Below the pieces are notes generated by a model. It had not been told where the DNA came from, searched no databases, and saw nothing but the letters and a program-made list of their open reading frames with translations. A DNA stretch of 64,000 nt from an uncultured Algibacter sp. (GTDB lineage Bacteria; Bacteroidota; Bacteroidia; Flavobacteriales; Flavobacteriaceae): contig CALGNX010000026.1 in NCBI GenBank assembly GCA_937958265.1, forward strand, positions 1-64,000. Reading direction: 5' to 3'. This document shows positions 45,289 through 54,253 of the stretch, one piece after another. How positions within the stretch are numbered: position 1 is the first letter of the stretch; every line of letters begins with the position of its first letter. Both the position numbers and the translations under genes were made by a program.

Positions 45289-46323
45289 ATGAGAAAATTT
45301 TCAAAAATTAAACCGATTTTATTTGTGCTAGCCATGTCTTTAGGAGCGTTAAGTTGTACTACCGAGGATAATGAGGACCTAGTTATTGTGGATCCAGAAG
45401 CACTTTTTGATGCCGAGTTGTTTGTGGCAGAAGGCGGTAACGATTCTAGAATGGTAACCGTAAATGTAGATGCTGAAACTGGCGCAGCTGTTACATCTAA
45501 AGTGCAATTTACAACGGAAACAGATGCTATGCGTAGGTTGTATATTACACAAGAAGTAAATGGCGCAGGTGCCGAGCCTTTTGTCTTTACTTCGCAGGAG
45601 GTTGATGAAAAAGCAGATGGCTCTTTAGATTTAATTGGAGACAACAAAAAAAACTTTGAATTTCAAATAGATTTACCTGCTCCATCTATGGATGGTGGTA
45701 GCATAGTTTACACGTTTTGGACTACTACAGGGCGTGGAGATTTTAGAGATATTACTAAAAGAAACGCTATAGAGGAGGCTGATGGAAACGTGGCTGTAGG
45801 AACCATTACTGTAGTTGGTGGTGGTGCAAACACAGCATCGAACATTAGAGAGTTTACAGCAGTAATGCTTGCAGCTCCTTTAGCAAGTGGTACGTCTGAA
45901 ACATTTTTATCATTATTTAACAGCGAAGTTTATAAAATAAGTGATGGAGAAGAAACTGCTGCGTTATGGGATTTTGGCTATTTTTATGGTAATACTGGTA
46001 AGGCTTCATTTGCTTCAACAAGAAGTTATCCAGATGCTATTATTAACGTACCTACAGTTTCGGGTGTTGCAGATGAGCAATTAAACACTGCGTATTTTGC
46101 TAAGTCTTCATTAGATGTTGCAGCTTTTGATGCTATTACAGCGAGTTCCGATTTAGATTTTATTGTGCAATCTCAAAGTCAATCTGTTAATAATTTACAA
46201 GTTGACGATGTTATTGAAATTGTTGATTTTTACGGAAACAAAGGATTAATTAAAGTTACAAATATTGTTTCTGGAGCAGGAACAAGTGGTAGAATTACAT
46301 TTACAGTTAAAATTCAAGCCTAG
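45289..46323 (+). CDS. Predicted surface lipoprotein, function unknown
   Basis: 344 residues. MRKFSKIKPILFVLAMSLGA is a lipoprotein signal with lipobox ALSC (Cys23) followed by an acidic TTEDNEDL stretch. Acidic residues right after the lipid Cys are associated with surface export in Bacteroidetes. The rest is beta-rich and Ala/Thr/Ser-rich with no motif I recognise. The ATG at 45289 is chosen because it opens the signal. It ends before a bidirectional terminator shared with coaD. Confidence 0.8.
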   Translation: MRKFSKIKPILFVLAMSLGALSCTTEDNEDLVIVDPEALFDAELFVAEGGNDSRMVTVNVDAETGAAVTSKVQFTTETDAMRRLYITQEVNGAGAEPFVFTSQEVDEKADGSLDLIGDNKKNFEFQIDLPAPSMDGGSIVYTFWTTTGRGDFRDITKRNAIEEADGNVAVGTITVVGGGANTASNIREFTAVMLAAPLASGTSETFLSLFNSEVYKISDGEETAALWDFGYFYGNTGKASFASTRSYPDAIINVPTVSGVADEQLNTAYFAKSSLDVAAFDAITASSDLDFIVQSQSQSVNNLQVDDVIEIVDFYGNKGLIKVTNIVSGAGTSGRITFTVKIQA

Positions 46324-46345
46324 TTTTAAGCTTTAAACCTATTAT

Positions 46346-46387
46346 AAAAAAAACCAGTTATCTTAATTAAGATAACTGGTTTTTTTT
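46346..46387. terminator. Bidirectional terminator, lipoprotein gene/coaD
   Basis: Perfect palindrome centred at 46365/46366: AAAACCAGTTATCTTAA and its complement, with A and T runs on the two sides. It serves both convergent genes. Confidence 0.9.
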
Positions 46388-46407
46388 ATAAAATTATATA
46401 CCAGTTT

Positions 46408-46875
46408 TTATTTATTAGTTGTTTTAACTCTAACGTTATTAGGTACTAGCTTTGTGTAATCGCCATTATTTCGTATTACATCGCGTACTATGGAAGAAGC
46501 AATGTAAGAGGTGCTTGCCGAGGTTAATAAAAAAACCGTTTCAATAGGTGCAAGATCTCTATTTGTGTGCGCAATGGCTTTTTCAAATTCAAAATCGGCA
46601 GGGTTTCTAAGGCCACGCAAAATAAAATTAACTCCAATTTCCATACAGAAATCTACAGTTAAACCTTTGTAAGTAGCTACTTTTACTTTAGGTTCATCGG
46701 CAAAGGCCGCTTCAATAAATTTTTTGCGTTCCTCTAATGTGAACATATAATTTTTATCGGCATTAACACCTATAGCAACTATAATTTCATCAAATAAAGT
46801 AACACCACGTTTAATAATATCGTAATGTCCTAAGGTAAGCGGATCGAAGGATCCTGGGAATAAAGCTCGTTTCAT
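46408..46875 (-). CDS. coaD: Phosphopantetheine adenylyltransferase
   Basis: Fourth step of CoA synthesis from pantothenate, transferring AMP to 4'-phosphopantetheine; 155 residues, normal length. The nucleotidyltransferase motif is LFPGSFDPLTLGHYDII (TxGH) and the C-terminal motif is TSYIASSIVRDVIRNNGD. The segment ILRGLRNPADFEFEKAIAHT is diagnostic. It lies 91 bases downstream of ddl on the same strand and may be co-transcribed. Confidence 0.98.
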   Translation of the reverse strand: MKRALFPGSFDPLTLGHYDIIKRGVTLFDEIIVAIGVNADKNYMFTLEERKKFIEAAFADEPKVKVATYKGLTVDFCMEIGVNFILRGLRNPADFEFEKAIAHTNRDLAPIETVFLLTSASTSYIASSIVRDVIRNNGDYTKLVPNNVRVKTTNK

Positions 46876-46966
46876 TATAAAAACTTTTATTATTTTTTCG
46901 AAGCAGCGGTTTTACGCATACTTCAGTAAAGGTAAATTTATACGTTTTAAATGACCAATACTATAC

Positions 46967-47956
46967 TTAGTTTATAGGGTTAGCTATATTTAAAGAGGCC
47001 TCAATAGCGCTTTCAAATAAATTTGCTAACGATATTCCTGCGGCTGCAGCCTGTTGCGGTAAAATACTAGCTCTTGTTAAACCAGGAATGGTATTTATTT
47101 CTAAAAAATGAGGTTTACCATCTTTAAAAATAAACTCACTTCGGCTATAACCTTTTATTTTTAAAACAGTATATATTTTTTTAGCCGCTTTAATCACAAG
47201 GTCTTCTTGTGTTTTGGTTAATCGTGCCGGTGTTATTTCTTGCGATTTACCAAGGTATTTTGCTTCGTAGTCGAAAAAATCATTTTCAGAAACAATCTCG
47301 GTAATCGGTAGTACTTTAATTTCGCCATTATAAGTTATAACGCCAACAGAAACCTCTAGGCCATCTAAAAAGGATTCCACAATAATTTCATCATCTTCTT
47401 TAAAGGCTACGTTAATAGCATTTTGTAAATCGGCTTGTTTATGTACTTTGGATACGCCAAAACTACTGCCCGCTTTATTGGCTTTAACAAAACAGGGTAA
47501 GCCTACTTGCTTTATTATGGTTTCCTCGTTTATGGTATCGCCAAGGTTTATATGAAACGATTTTGCTGTTTTTATACCGTACGGCTTTAAAACACTTAAA
47601 CAATCACGTTTGTTAAAGGTTAGGCTTGCTTGGTACATATCGCAAGAGGTATGTGGTATATTAAGTAAATCGAAATAAGCTTGCATAACACCATCTTCAC
47701 CAGGAGATCCATGTATAGCGTTAAAAACACAATGAAAAGTCGTTTTAAAGCCGTTAATAGTTATTGAAAAATCGTTTTTATCAACAGAGAATTCTTCATT
47801 TTTATCGTTAACATAAACCCATTTGGTTTTAAATATATGTATGCGGTAGGCCTTATATTTTAATTTATCTAGCGTTTCGTACACTACATTTCCGCTGGTT
47901 AATGATATTTTGTATTCGCTGGAATACCCTCCCATAATAATGGCAATGTTTTTCAT
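46967..47956 (-). CDS. ddl: D-alanine--D-alanine ligase
   Basis: ATP-grasp enzyme that makes the D-Ala-D-Ala dipeptide for peptidoglycan, 329 residues. It begins MKNIAIIMGGYSSEYKISLT and has NAIHGSPGEDGVMQAYFDLL and PCFVKANKAGSSFGVSKVHK. The metal-binding block is FLEINTIPGLTRASILPQQA. It is divergent from the PASTA gene, also a cell-wall-linked protein, with a repeat copy between them. Confidence 0.98.
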   Translation of the reverse strand: MKNIAIIMGGYSSEYKISLTSGNVVYETLDKLKYKAYRIHIFKTKWVYVNDKNEEFSVDKNDFSITINGFKTTFHCVFNAIHGSPGEDGVMQAYFDLLNIPHTSCDMYQASLTFNKRDCLSVLKPYGIKTAKSFHINLGDTINEETIIKQVGLPCFVKANKAGSSFGVSKVHKQADLQNAINVAFKEDDEIIVESFLDGLEVSVGVITYNGEIKVLPITEIVSENDFFDYEAKYLGKSQEITPARLTKTQEDLVIKAAKKIYTVLKIKGYSRSEFIFKDGKPHFLEINTIPGLTRASILPQQAAAAGISLANLFESAIEASLNIANPIN

Positions 47957-48047
47957 AAACTATTTTTATTTATGTGTAGCAATCGTTTTAATTTTGGCCT
48001 ACTACATTTTAATGGCTTTTATTGTTACTTATTAAACGTTGTAGTTT

Positions 48048-48130
48048 GCGTTAGGGATAGCAGAGTAAAGCCCACAGCCCGAAGGAGCGAGGACTTGAAA
48101 CGTATAGCCCGGCCTTTTTTGGTAACGCCC
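48048..48130 (-). repeat. GGGCGTTACC dispersed repeat, copy 2
   Basis: Read on the minus strand: GGGCGTTACC, AAAAAAGGCCGGGCTATACG, TTTCAAGTCCTCGC, TTCGGGCTGTGGGCTTTACT, CTGCTATCCCTAACGC. It shares the order and landmarks of copy 1 over its full length and, like copy 1, lies between divergent genes. Confidence 0.8.
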
Positions 48131-48267
48131 AAAATATTAAAACTTAAAGCACCCTATAATTTTGGTTTACAGCTAAAAGCTATTTATAAAACCTATGTTA
48201 TTTAAGGTAATTTAGGTTAGGCGAAAATATCATATATATATCAAAAGAAAAAACAGTTCTGTTTTTA

Positions 48268-48275
48268 TATATTTG
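48268..48275 (+). promoter_or_regulatory. Candidate -7 box for the PASTA gene
   Basis: TATATTTG matches TAnnTTTG, 30 bases before the ATG at 48306. Confidence 0.5.
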
Positions 48276-48305
48276 CCTTTACAAATTTGAATTGATATTA
48301 CAAAC

Positions 48306-48863
48306 ATGAGCATTATAAAATTTATTGCTAGTAAAACGTTTTTAAAACAACTTTTGTTAGCTATTGTAGCCCTGGTAGTTTTTTGTTTTATTATGCTTAA
48401 ATGGTTAAACGTAACCACAAACCATGGTAATTTTGAAATGGTACCAAATTTAAAAGGGAAATCTTTAACCGTTGCTAAAATAGCTCTGGAAGACAGTAAT
48501 TTGGTTATGAAGGTGCAAGACTCTGCAAACTATAACCCCAATTACCCAAAGTTTTCTGTAATAGAGCAAGAGCCAGTGGCTGGTACAAAGGTTAAGAAAA
48601 ATCGAAAAATTTATATTACCCTTAATCCCTCTGGTTACAGAAAAATGAAAATTCCAAATGGCTTAATAGATAAAACCTTTAGACAAGTAAAACCGAGTTT
48701 AGAGGCTCTAGGTTTTAAAATTGGCAAAATTACTTATGTTAATAATATTGGAAAAGATATGGTTTTAAAACTTACACATAAAGGCAAAACATTAAAAGCA
48801 GGCGATAAATTAGCCAAAACATCTGTAATAGATTTAATACTTGGTAATGGCAACCGACCTTAA
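48306..48863 (+). CDS. Membrane-anchored PASTA domain protein
   Basis: 185 residues. A short cytosolic start is followed by one membrane segment (LLLAIVALVVFCFIMLKWLN, about residues 16-35), so the rest is periplasmic. Two PASTA repeats follow: MVPNLKGKSLTVAKIALEDS ... EQEPVAGTKVKKNRKIYITL, then KIPNGLIDKTFRQVKPSLEA ... LILGNG. PASTA domains bind peptidoglycan or muropeptides in other proteins. No kinase or transpeptidase domain is attached. It lies 2 bases before rluD and opposite ddl; a cell-envelope role is inferred. Confidence 0.9.
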   Translation: MSIIKFIASKTFLKQLLLAIVALVVFCFIMLKWLNVTTNHGNFEMVPNLKGKSLTVAKIALEDSNLVMKVQDSANYNPNYPKFSVIEQEPVAGTKVKKNRKIYITLNPSGYRKMKIPNGLIDKTFRQVKPSLEALGFKIGKITYVNNIGKDMVLKLTHKGKTLKAGDKLAKTSVIDLILGNGNRP

Positions 48864-48865
48864 TT

Positions 48866-49900
48866 ATGACAGACTATACACCACAATTACCAGACGAAAA
48901 CGACCTTTACGAACACCATGCATTTACTGTAGATAAGGGCCAAGCACCATTACGTATTGATAAATATTTAATGAACTTTGTAGAGAATGCTACCCGTAAT
49001 AAAATACAAGCCGCAGCAAAAGATGGTAGTATTTTTGTTAACGATGTAGCTGTAAAATCGAGTTATAAAGTACAACCCTTAGATAAGATTAGAGTCCTGT
49101 TAGCCCACCCGCCATTTGTAAATTTATTGGTAGGGGAAGATATGGAGATTGATGTGGTTTACGAAGATGACGATTTACTTGTAGTAAACAAAGCAGCCGG
49201 AATGGTGGTACACCCAGGACACGGTAATTACTCGGGAACCCTTATAAATGCTTTAATTTACAGGTTCGATAATTTACCAAACAACTCCAGCGAGCGCCCC
49301 GGTTTGGTACACCGTATTGATAAGGATACCAGTGGGCTTTTAGTGGTTGCAAAAACCGAAAAGGCCATGGCTCATTTATCGGCGCAATTTGCCAATAAAA
49401 CGAGCGAACGCGAGTATGTAGCCATTGTTTGGGGTAATATAGAAGAGGAAGAAGGCACCATAGAAGGCCATATTGGCCGCCACCCTAAAAACCGATTGCA
49501 AAATACTGTGTTTTTAGACGATGAGGTAGAAAAAGGAAAACATGCCGTAACACATTATAAAGTTTTAGAGCGTTTAGGCTATGTTACCTTAGTGTCTTGT
49601 AAGCTCGAAACTGGCCGTACGCACCAAATACGTGTGCACATGAAACATATAGGCCATACCTTGTTTAATGATGAGCGTTACGGAGGCGAGAAAGTTTTAA
49701 AAGGTACTACGTTTACAAAATATAAGCAATTTGTAGACAACTGTTTTAAGGTATTACCACGCCAAGCACTACACGCAAAAACATTAGGTTTTATACACCC
49801 AACCACCGAAAAATTTATGCAGTTTGATACACCAATACCAAACGATATGCAGCAATGTATAGAGAAGTGGCGCGGATACTCCAAACATCAAGATATATAA
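48866..49900 (+). CDS. rluD: 23S rRNA pseudouridine synthase, RluD family
   Basis: Pseudouridylates helix 69 of 23S rRNA in the best-known members; 344 residues. The S4 domain is at about 27-85 (RIDKYLMNFVENATRNKIQA). The catalytic block PGLVHRIDKDTSGLLVVAKT holds the essential Asp, and GRTHQIRVHMKHIGHTLFND is near residue 250. Co-transcribed with the PASTA gene, with 2 bases between them. Exact substrate positions are inferred from family. Confidence 0.93.
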   Translation: MTDYTPQLPDENDLYEHHAFTVDKGQAPLRIDKYLMNFVENATRNKIQAAAKDGSIFVNDVAVKSSYKVQPLDKIRVLLAHPPFVNLLVGEDMEIDVVYEDDDLLVVNKAAGMVVHPGHGNYSGTLINALIYRFDNLPNNSSERPGLVHRIDKDTSGLLVVAKTEKAMAHLSAQFANKTSEREYVAIVWGNIEEEEGTIEGHIGRHPKNRLQNTVFLDDEVEKGKHAVTHYKVLERLGYVTLVSCKLETGRTHQIRVHMKHIGHTLFNDERYGGEKVLKGTTFTKYKQFVDNCFKVLPRQALHAKTLGFIHPTTEKFMQFDTPIPNDMQQCIEKWRGYSKHQDI

Positions 49901-49937
49901 AATTTTAAGCATTTAACCTTATTGTATTAAATTGCTT

Positions 49938-50090
49938 GGGCGTTACCCGAAAAGGGTCAGGCTTTTCGCTATATCTTTTTAAAAAGGTATAGCGAGGTTT
50001 TAGCGTGTCGTTATTTACTTGTTAAAAGCCAACATCTTTTTAATAGTTCTTCCGCTTTTTAAAAAGGATGCCGCTACAATCCTTAACGCT
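49938..50090 (+). repeat. GGGCGTTACC dispersed repeat, copy 3 (long, diverged)
   Basis: It starts GGGCGTTACCCGAAAAGGGT followed by CAGGCTTTTCGC and ends ACAATCCTTAACGC, as copy 1 does. The middle is different. It has a palindrome GCTATATCTTTTT/AAAAAGGTATAGC (49969-49994) and a second AAAAAG-containing hairpin near 50051-50075. It may therefore be an element with a variable centre. Confidence 0.65.
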
Positions 50091-50133
50091 AATTTTGCTA
50101 GTTAAATTAAGAGGAGGTAGCATTTAGTATGTT

Positions 50134-50191
50134 TGAAATAGAGGTGCGATAGAAACGCGTTATTAGTCTTCTTTTAGATTTTAATTGGTAT
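50134..50191 (-). repeat. Solo arm of the ATACCAATTAAAAT repeat
   Basis: Minus strand, 58 bases matching the left arm of the element at 28738 with six differences (by eye). It shares ATACCAATTAAAAT and CTAATAACGCGTTTCTATCG in order. The other arm is not found next to it; the GGGCGTTACC copy 3 lies 43 bases away instead. Confidence 0.75.
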
Positions 50192-50277
50192 TAGTTGTAA
50201 TACAAGCATATCAATTCCATTTATAACCACATCATAAATACTTCTAATACCTAAGTTTTAAAGTTAATTACTAATTG

Positions 50278-50285
50278 TAACTTTG
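50278..50285 (+). promoter_or_regulatory. Candidate -7 box for yaaA
   Basis: TAACTTTG matches TAnnTTTG, 52 bases before the yaaA ATG. Confidence 0.45.
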
Positions 50286-50337
50286 AGGTGAATTTGAAAC
50301 GCCTTCCCATTAGGGGGTAAAAACAATTAAACCATTT

Positions 50338-51096
50338 ATGAAACTAGTCCTATCGCCAGCAAAATCTTTAAATTTTGAGAGTCCACTACCAAATACGTTG
50401 CAAACTGAAGCTCAGTTTTTAGAACAGGCGGAGCGTTTAAATAAATTATTAAAAACAAAATCGGCTAAAAACTTATCAAAACTCATGAGCATCTCAGATG
50501 CTTTAGGGCAGTTAAATTACGAACGAAACCAATCCTGGGCTTTACCTTTCACCAATGCTAATGCCAGGCCGGCTGGCTATGCTTTTAATGGCGATGTATA
50601 TAAAGGTTTAGATGCTTATACAATTCCAGAAGATAAGTTAGAAACATTTCAAAATACAGTACGTATTTTATCTGGTCTATATGGTTTATTAAAACCCACA
50701 GATTTAATACAGCCATACCGGTTAGAAATGGGAACAAAATTGAAAGTGGGCACCAAAAAAAATCTTTACGAATTTTGGAAAAGCGACATTACTCAAGAGC
50801 TAAACAAGCAACTAGAGGATGATGAGGTATTTTTAAACCTAGCAAGTAATGAGTATTTTAAGGCTGTAGATACCAAAACTTTAAAAGTACCAGTGGTAAC
50901 TGCAAATTTTAAAGAATTTAAAAATGGGCAGTATAAAATAATTTCTTTTTATGCGAAAGCAGCACGAGGTATGATGGCGCGGTATGTGGTTGATACTAAT
51001 GCAAAAACGTTAAGCGATTTAAAAGGCTTTAATTACGAAGGCTATAGTTTTAATGAATCCATGTCTAAGAATAACGAATTGATTTTTATTAGATAA
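50338..51096 (+). CDS. yaaA: Peroxide stress protein YaaA
   Basis: DUF328/YaaA family, 252 residues, the usual length. In E. coli it lowers free iron and protects DNA under peroxide stress. Family blocks: LVLSPAKSLNFESP, PAGYAFNGDVYKGLDA, LSGLYGLLKPTDLIQPYRLE, FLNLASNEYFKAV and FYAKAARGMMARYVV. It appears monocistronic, with its own promoter box. Confidence 0.96.
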   Translation: MKLVLSPAKSLNFESPLPNTLQTEAQFLEQAERLNKLLKTKSAKNLSKLMSISDALGQLNYERNQSWALPFTNANARPAGYAFNGDVYKGLDAYTIPEDKLETFQNTVRILSGLYGLLKPTDLIQPYRLEMGTKLKVGTKKNLYEFWKSDITQELNKQLEDDEVFLNLASNEYFKAVDTKTLKVPVVTANFKEFKNGQYKIISFYAKAARGMMARYVVDTNAKTLSDLKGFNYEGYSFNESMSKNNELIFIR

Positions 51097-51170
51097 TACT
51101 TTTGTAGGCAGTGTTACTAGGCGAGTAAGTTTTGCTTACAAGAAATAATAAGGCGCTTTTTAAAATTTCA

Positions 51171-53606
51171 CTAATTAATTTGGTATAAAATAACTTCGTT
51201 AGCATCTCCTTTGGTTACAAACTCCAAGTTGCTGTCTGAGTCTATATTGTCAAGCATTATGGGAGCGTTGCCATAAACAGGAAAGTTTGGCAATAATTTA
51301 GAGTTACTATCGTATAAATAAACTTTATGCGATTGTAAATCGGTAGTGGAAACATAAATTTTATTGTTTATGCTAAAAATTTTAGGATTAGTATACTCGC
51401 CAAAATCCAGTGCTGTTGTTTTATCTTTTATAGTTAGTTTATTTTCGCTTTGCGCAATTAAGGTTCTGCTAGTGGTTTCTATAGAATGGTTAGTGGAAAG
51501 GTTTAAGTTTTTTGAACTTACATTACCCCCAGGGTTTATAGAGACTAAATTGCCGGCAGCCGTAGTTGTTGTAAATGTATTGTTATATAAAAAAACAGGT
51601 TGATTAGAGTATACGAACGATTTTTTTGGCTGCACTCTAATTTTCCCTAAGCGATCTAATATAAAAAGCCTGTTTTCTGTTTTTAATGAGATGTAATCTT
51701 TAGTGCTAATCCGGTGGTGTTTAGGTTGTGTTACAATGGCGCTTTTAGCTAATTTAAATTTAAAACCTCTTATAGCTTCTCCTTTTGCGCCATACATTAA
51801 TGCATTTTTATCTTGGGTAACTAAAAAGCGATATTTTTTGTTGTTGTCATAATCAAAAACAGCAAGAGGTTGTGTTATGTCGTCATTAAATTTTAGTGGG
51901 AAGTTGCTTGCGTTTTTTCCGTTTTTTGTAATCATGTATAACTTGTTTTTAGTTGTAAAAACGAATTGTAACTTGCCGTTTTTGTATCTATCAACTTGTT
52001 TAACATTGCCTAAAACAGGACCTTCTAATTGTTTTTTCCAAACAATTTTTCCTGTATTAGTTATTAAATAGAGTGCATTTTTAACATCTTGTACTATAAT
52101 GTCTTTTTGGTTGGTAGTATGGTTTTTAACAAATTGAGGAGCGCCTAAAATTGCATCATCAAGTTTAATAGTAAGTGTTTCTGTAACGGAATGTAAGGTT
52201 GTTTTTTTAGTGTCTTTTTTTATTATACCGTTTATATGAGCGAAATTTCTATCGTACACAAATTGTAAGGCAGATGCACTATAATCCGTTATTATTAAAT
52301 TGTTATTACCAAGGTTTAAGTTTTTGTTACAAATATCTTTTAATGAAGAAGCGTTTACGACTTGTAATAATGATGAAGCATCACTTAGTTTTTCTTTTAT
52401 GTCTTTATAATACTCGGAGCTGTTAAGGGTAGTTTTGTTTTGGTAGTTAGTAATAATATTTTGAAGTGTGGCGAGGTCTTGAGTAAAAACAAAATAATTA
52501 TCCAGCATACAATACATAATTGCATTATTAAATTGGATGAGCGGTGTAAAGGTTTTAAAAAATATTTTAGGTTTGCTAAAGTGGTAAATTTTAATTTCTC
52601 GATATGTCTCAAGGTTATTTTGTTCGCCTATTAGTGCGTCTTTAGTAGCAATAACATCAGTTGAGTTTAAAATAATAGCCCTGTTTTGGCCTTTACTAAT
52701 TACACCAACTTCTGCAATATCATTAAAAAGTTTTGATGCATAAGGTATAGAGTCTTTTTTATTAAATTTTAATAAATTAGTGTATAGCGTTTTAAAGTTG
52801 TGGAAAGTAAAACTTATAAAACCATCACTTTGAGAAGGTGTAATGTTTTGCGTTTGGGTAATTTGTGGCTTTGTATTTTTAAATATGTTAATAAGACTTT
52901 TTGTGGAGTCCGTTGTTTTTGTTACTCCATTAAAATATATATTGTTTTGGGTTAAATCCATATCCAAAGCAACATATTCTGTTAAGTTGTTAATTAATAA
53001 TGCGTCTTGAGTAAAAAGTAAGGCTCCAAAATTATTTTTTGGTTTTATAATAACAGAAAGTGTTTGGTCTGCACTTGTGGTTTTATAAATTTTTTTTAAT
53101 TCAATATCATTATTTAAGTTTACTTGTGTGTTTTCAATAATTTGTTTGGATGTTGATGCCAAAAATGTACTATCAATTACCGTGCTGTATAAGGTTTTGT
53201 TATTTAGTATAGATTTAGTAATAGATCTGTTTTTATTATTCAGAACCTCTGCTGTGTAGTTTGGTAAGGAGTCTGTATCCAATAATTTTTTAGAAAATTT
53301 TGTTATAGCGGTGTACTGCAAGCTATCATTTTTGTCGTATGAAAAACAAATAAGTATTTCGCCGTTAGGTTTTAAATAGCGTAAAGGCTTGAGCTTTCCT
53401 TTTAAGCCTTTGTAGGTCTTAGTTTTTGAAATGCGTTGTAAGAAATCATTATTTTCAATGCCACTGTTTAAACTTTCTGTATTTGTAGTTTTAATAATTA
53501 CAGAGGTGCTTTTAGGAACAAAGTCTATAAGTTCGGCGTTATTTTTATAAGAATTGGTACAGCCAAAACACACTAGTAAAAAGAGGCATCGGGAAAATAA
53601 CTTCAT
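51171..53606 (-). CDS. Large predicted lipoprotein with C-terminal beta-propeller-like region
   Basis: 811 residues. The signal MKLFSRCLFLLVCFGC places the lipid Cys at residue 16. The first half (to about 470) is mixed alpha/beta, beginning IDFVPKSTSVIIKTT, somewhat like DUF3352-type proteins. The second half has repeated blades reminiscent of PQQ/WD-type propellers: LYLITNTGKIVWKKQLEGPV, KLYMITKNGKNASNFPLKF, LFILDRLGKIRVQPKKSF, VYLYDSNSKLLPNFPV. I do not recognise a named family. It follows rnhB by 43 bases on the same strand and is probably co-transcribed with it. Confidence 0.82.
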   Translation of the reverse strand: MKLFSRCLFLLVCFGCTNSYKNNAELIDFVPKSTSVIIKTTNTESLNSGIENNDFLQRISKTKTYKGLKGKLKPLRYLKPNGEILICFSYDKNDSLQYTAITKFSKKLLDTDSLPNYTAEVLNNKNRSITKSILNNKTLYSTVIDSTFLASTSKQIIENTQVNLNNDIELKKIYKTTSADQTLSVIIKPKNNFGALLFTQDALLINNLTEYVALDMDLTQNNIYFNGVTKTTDSTKSLINIFKNTKPQITQTQNITPSQSDGFISFTFHNFKTLYTNLLKFNKKDSIPYASKLFNDIAEVGVISKGQNRAIILNSTDVIATKDALIGEQNNLETYREIKIYHFSKPKIFFKTFTPLIQFNNAIMYCMLDNYFVFTQDLATLQNIITNYQNKTTLNSSEYYKDIKEKLSDASSLLQVVNASSLKDICNKNLNLGNNNLIITDYSASALQFVYDRNFAHINGIIKKDTKKTTLHSVTETLTIKLDDAILGAPQFVKNHTTNQKDIIVQDVKNALYLITNTGKIVWKKQLEGPVLGNVKQVDRYKNGKLQFVFTTKNKLYMITKNGKNASNFPLKFNDDITQPLAVFDYDNNKKYRFLVTQDKNALMYGAKGEAIRGFKFKLAKSAIVTQPKHHRISTKDYISLKTENRLFILDRLGKIRVQPKKSFVYSNQPVFLYNNTFTTTTAAGNLVSINPGGNVSSKNLNLSTNHSIETTSRTLIAQSENKLTIKDKTTALDFGEYTNPKIFSINNKIYVSTTDLQSHKVYLYDSNSKLLPNFPVYGNAPIMLDNIDSDSNLEFVTKGDANEVILYQIN

Positions 53607-53649
53607 TTATGATATTTTTTAAAAATTGAAAGACCTATAAAGGTGTTTT

Positions 53650-54249
53650 TTATAAATCTAATTTTAAATCAGCTGCTAGTAATTTAAATGATTTTCGGTG
53701 ATACTTTGTTATGCCATATTTTTGTATCGCTTCGCGATGTGCTTTAGTGGGGTAACCTTTGTTTTGTTTCCAGTTGTACATAGGGAATTCTTCATGAATT
53801 TTGTCCATATATAAGTCGCGGTGTGTTTTTGCTAAAACCGAAGCTGCAGCTATGCTTAAATATTTACTATCGCCTTTAATTATGGTTTTGTGTGGTACCG
53901 TTTTATAGGGCTTAAATTTATTACCATCTACAATTATAAATTCCGGTGTTTTTTTTAAATTATTAATGGAAATATGCATAGCCAATATTGAAGCATTTAA
54001 TATGTTAATGGAGTCAATCTCTTCTTGAAAAACATGTGCGACGCCAAAATGTAAGGCCTCCAATTCAATAATAGGTTTTAAAAACATTCTTTTTTTTTCG
54101 CTTAATTGTTTAGAGTCCGTTAGTATTAAATTTTTAAAATCCTTAGGAAGGATAACAGCAGCAGCAGTAACGGGACCGGCTAAACAACCGCGGCCGGCTT
54201 CATCGGTTCCGCATTCTAGTGTATTATTAGAGTAATTAGGTATAAGCAT
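53650..54249 (-). CDS. rnhB: Ribonuclease HII
   Basis: Removes ribonucleotides from DNA and the RNA of hybrids; 199 residues. The catalytic acidic residues are in [20 protein letters not shown] (Asp and Glu), FIIVDGNKF (Asp) and [20 protein letters not shown] (Asp). [11 protein letters not shown] is also typical. A -7 box lies only a few bases before the ATG, so the mRNA may be leaderless. Confidence 0.98.
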   Translation of the reverse strand: MLIPNYSNNTLECGTDEAGRGCLAGPVTAAAVILPKDFKNLILTDSKQLSEKKRMFLKPIIELEALHFGVAHVFQEEIDSINILNASILAMHISINNLKKTPEFIIVDGNKFKPYKTVPHKTIIKGDSKYLSIAAASVLAKTHRDLYMDKIHEEFPMYNWKQNKGYPTKAHREAIQKYGITKYHRKSFKLLAADLKLDL

Positions 54250-54253
54250 AGTG

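Larger units (their letters stand above)
47957..48305. other. Divergent intergenic region ddl/PASTA gene
   Basis: 349 bases with a GGGCGTTACC repeat copy on the minus strand (48048-48130) and a -7 box for the PASTA gene. An open frame across the repeat has no support as a gene. Confidence 0.7.
49901..50337. other. Intergenic region rluD/yaaA with two repeat types
   Basis: 437 bases. It contains a longer copy of the GGGCGTTACC repeat (49938-50090), the solo arm of the second repeat family (50134-50191) and the yaaA -7 box. No gene was recognised. Confidence 0.7.

Noticed and set aside
47972-48205. Plus-strand frame of 77 codons between ddl and the PASTA gene
   Set aside because: It runs through the GGGCGTTACC repeat copy; no family resemblance and atypical composition.
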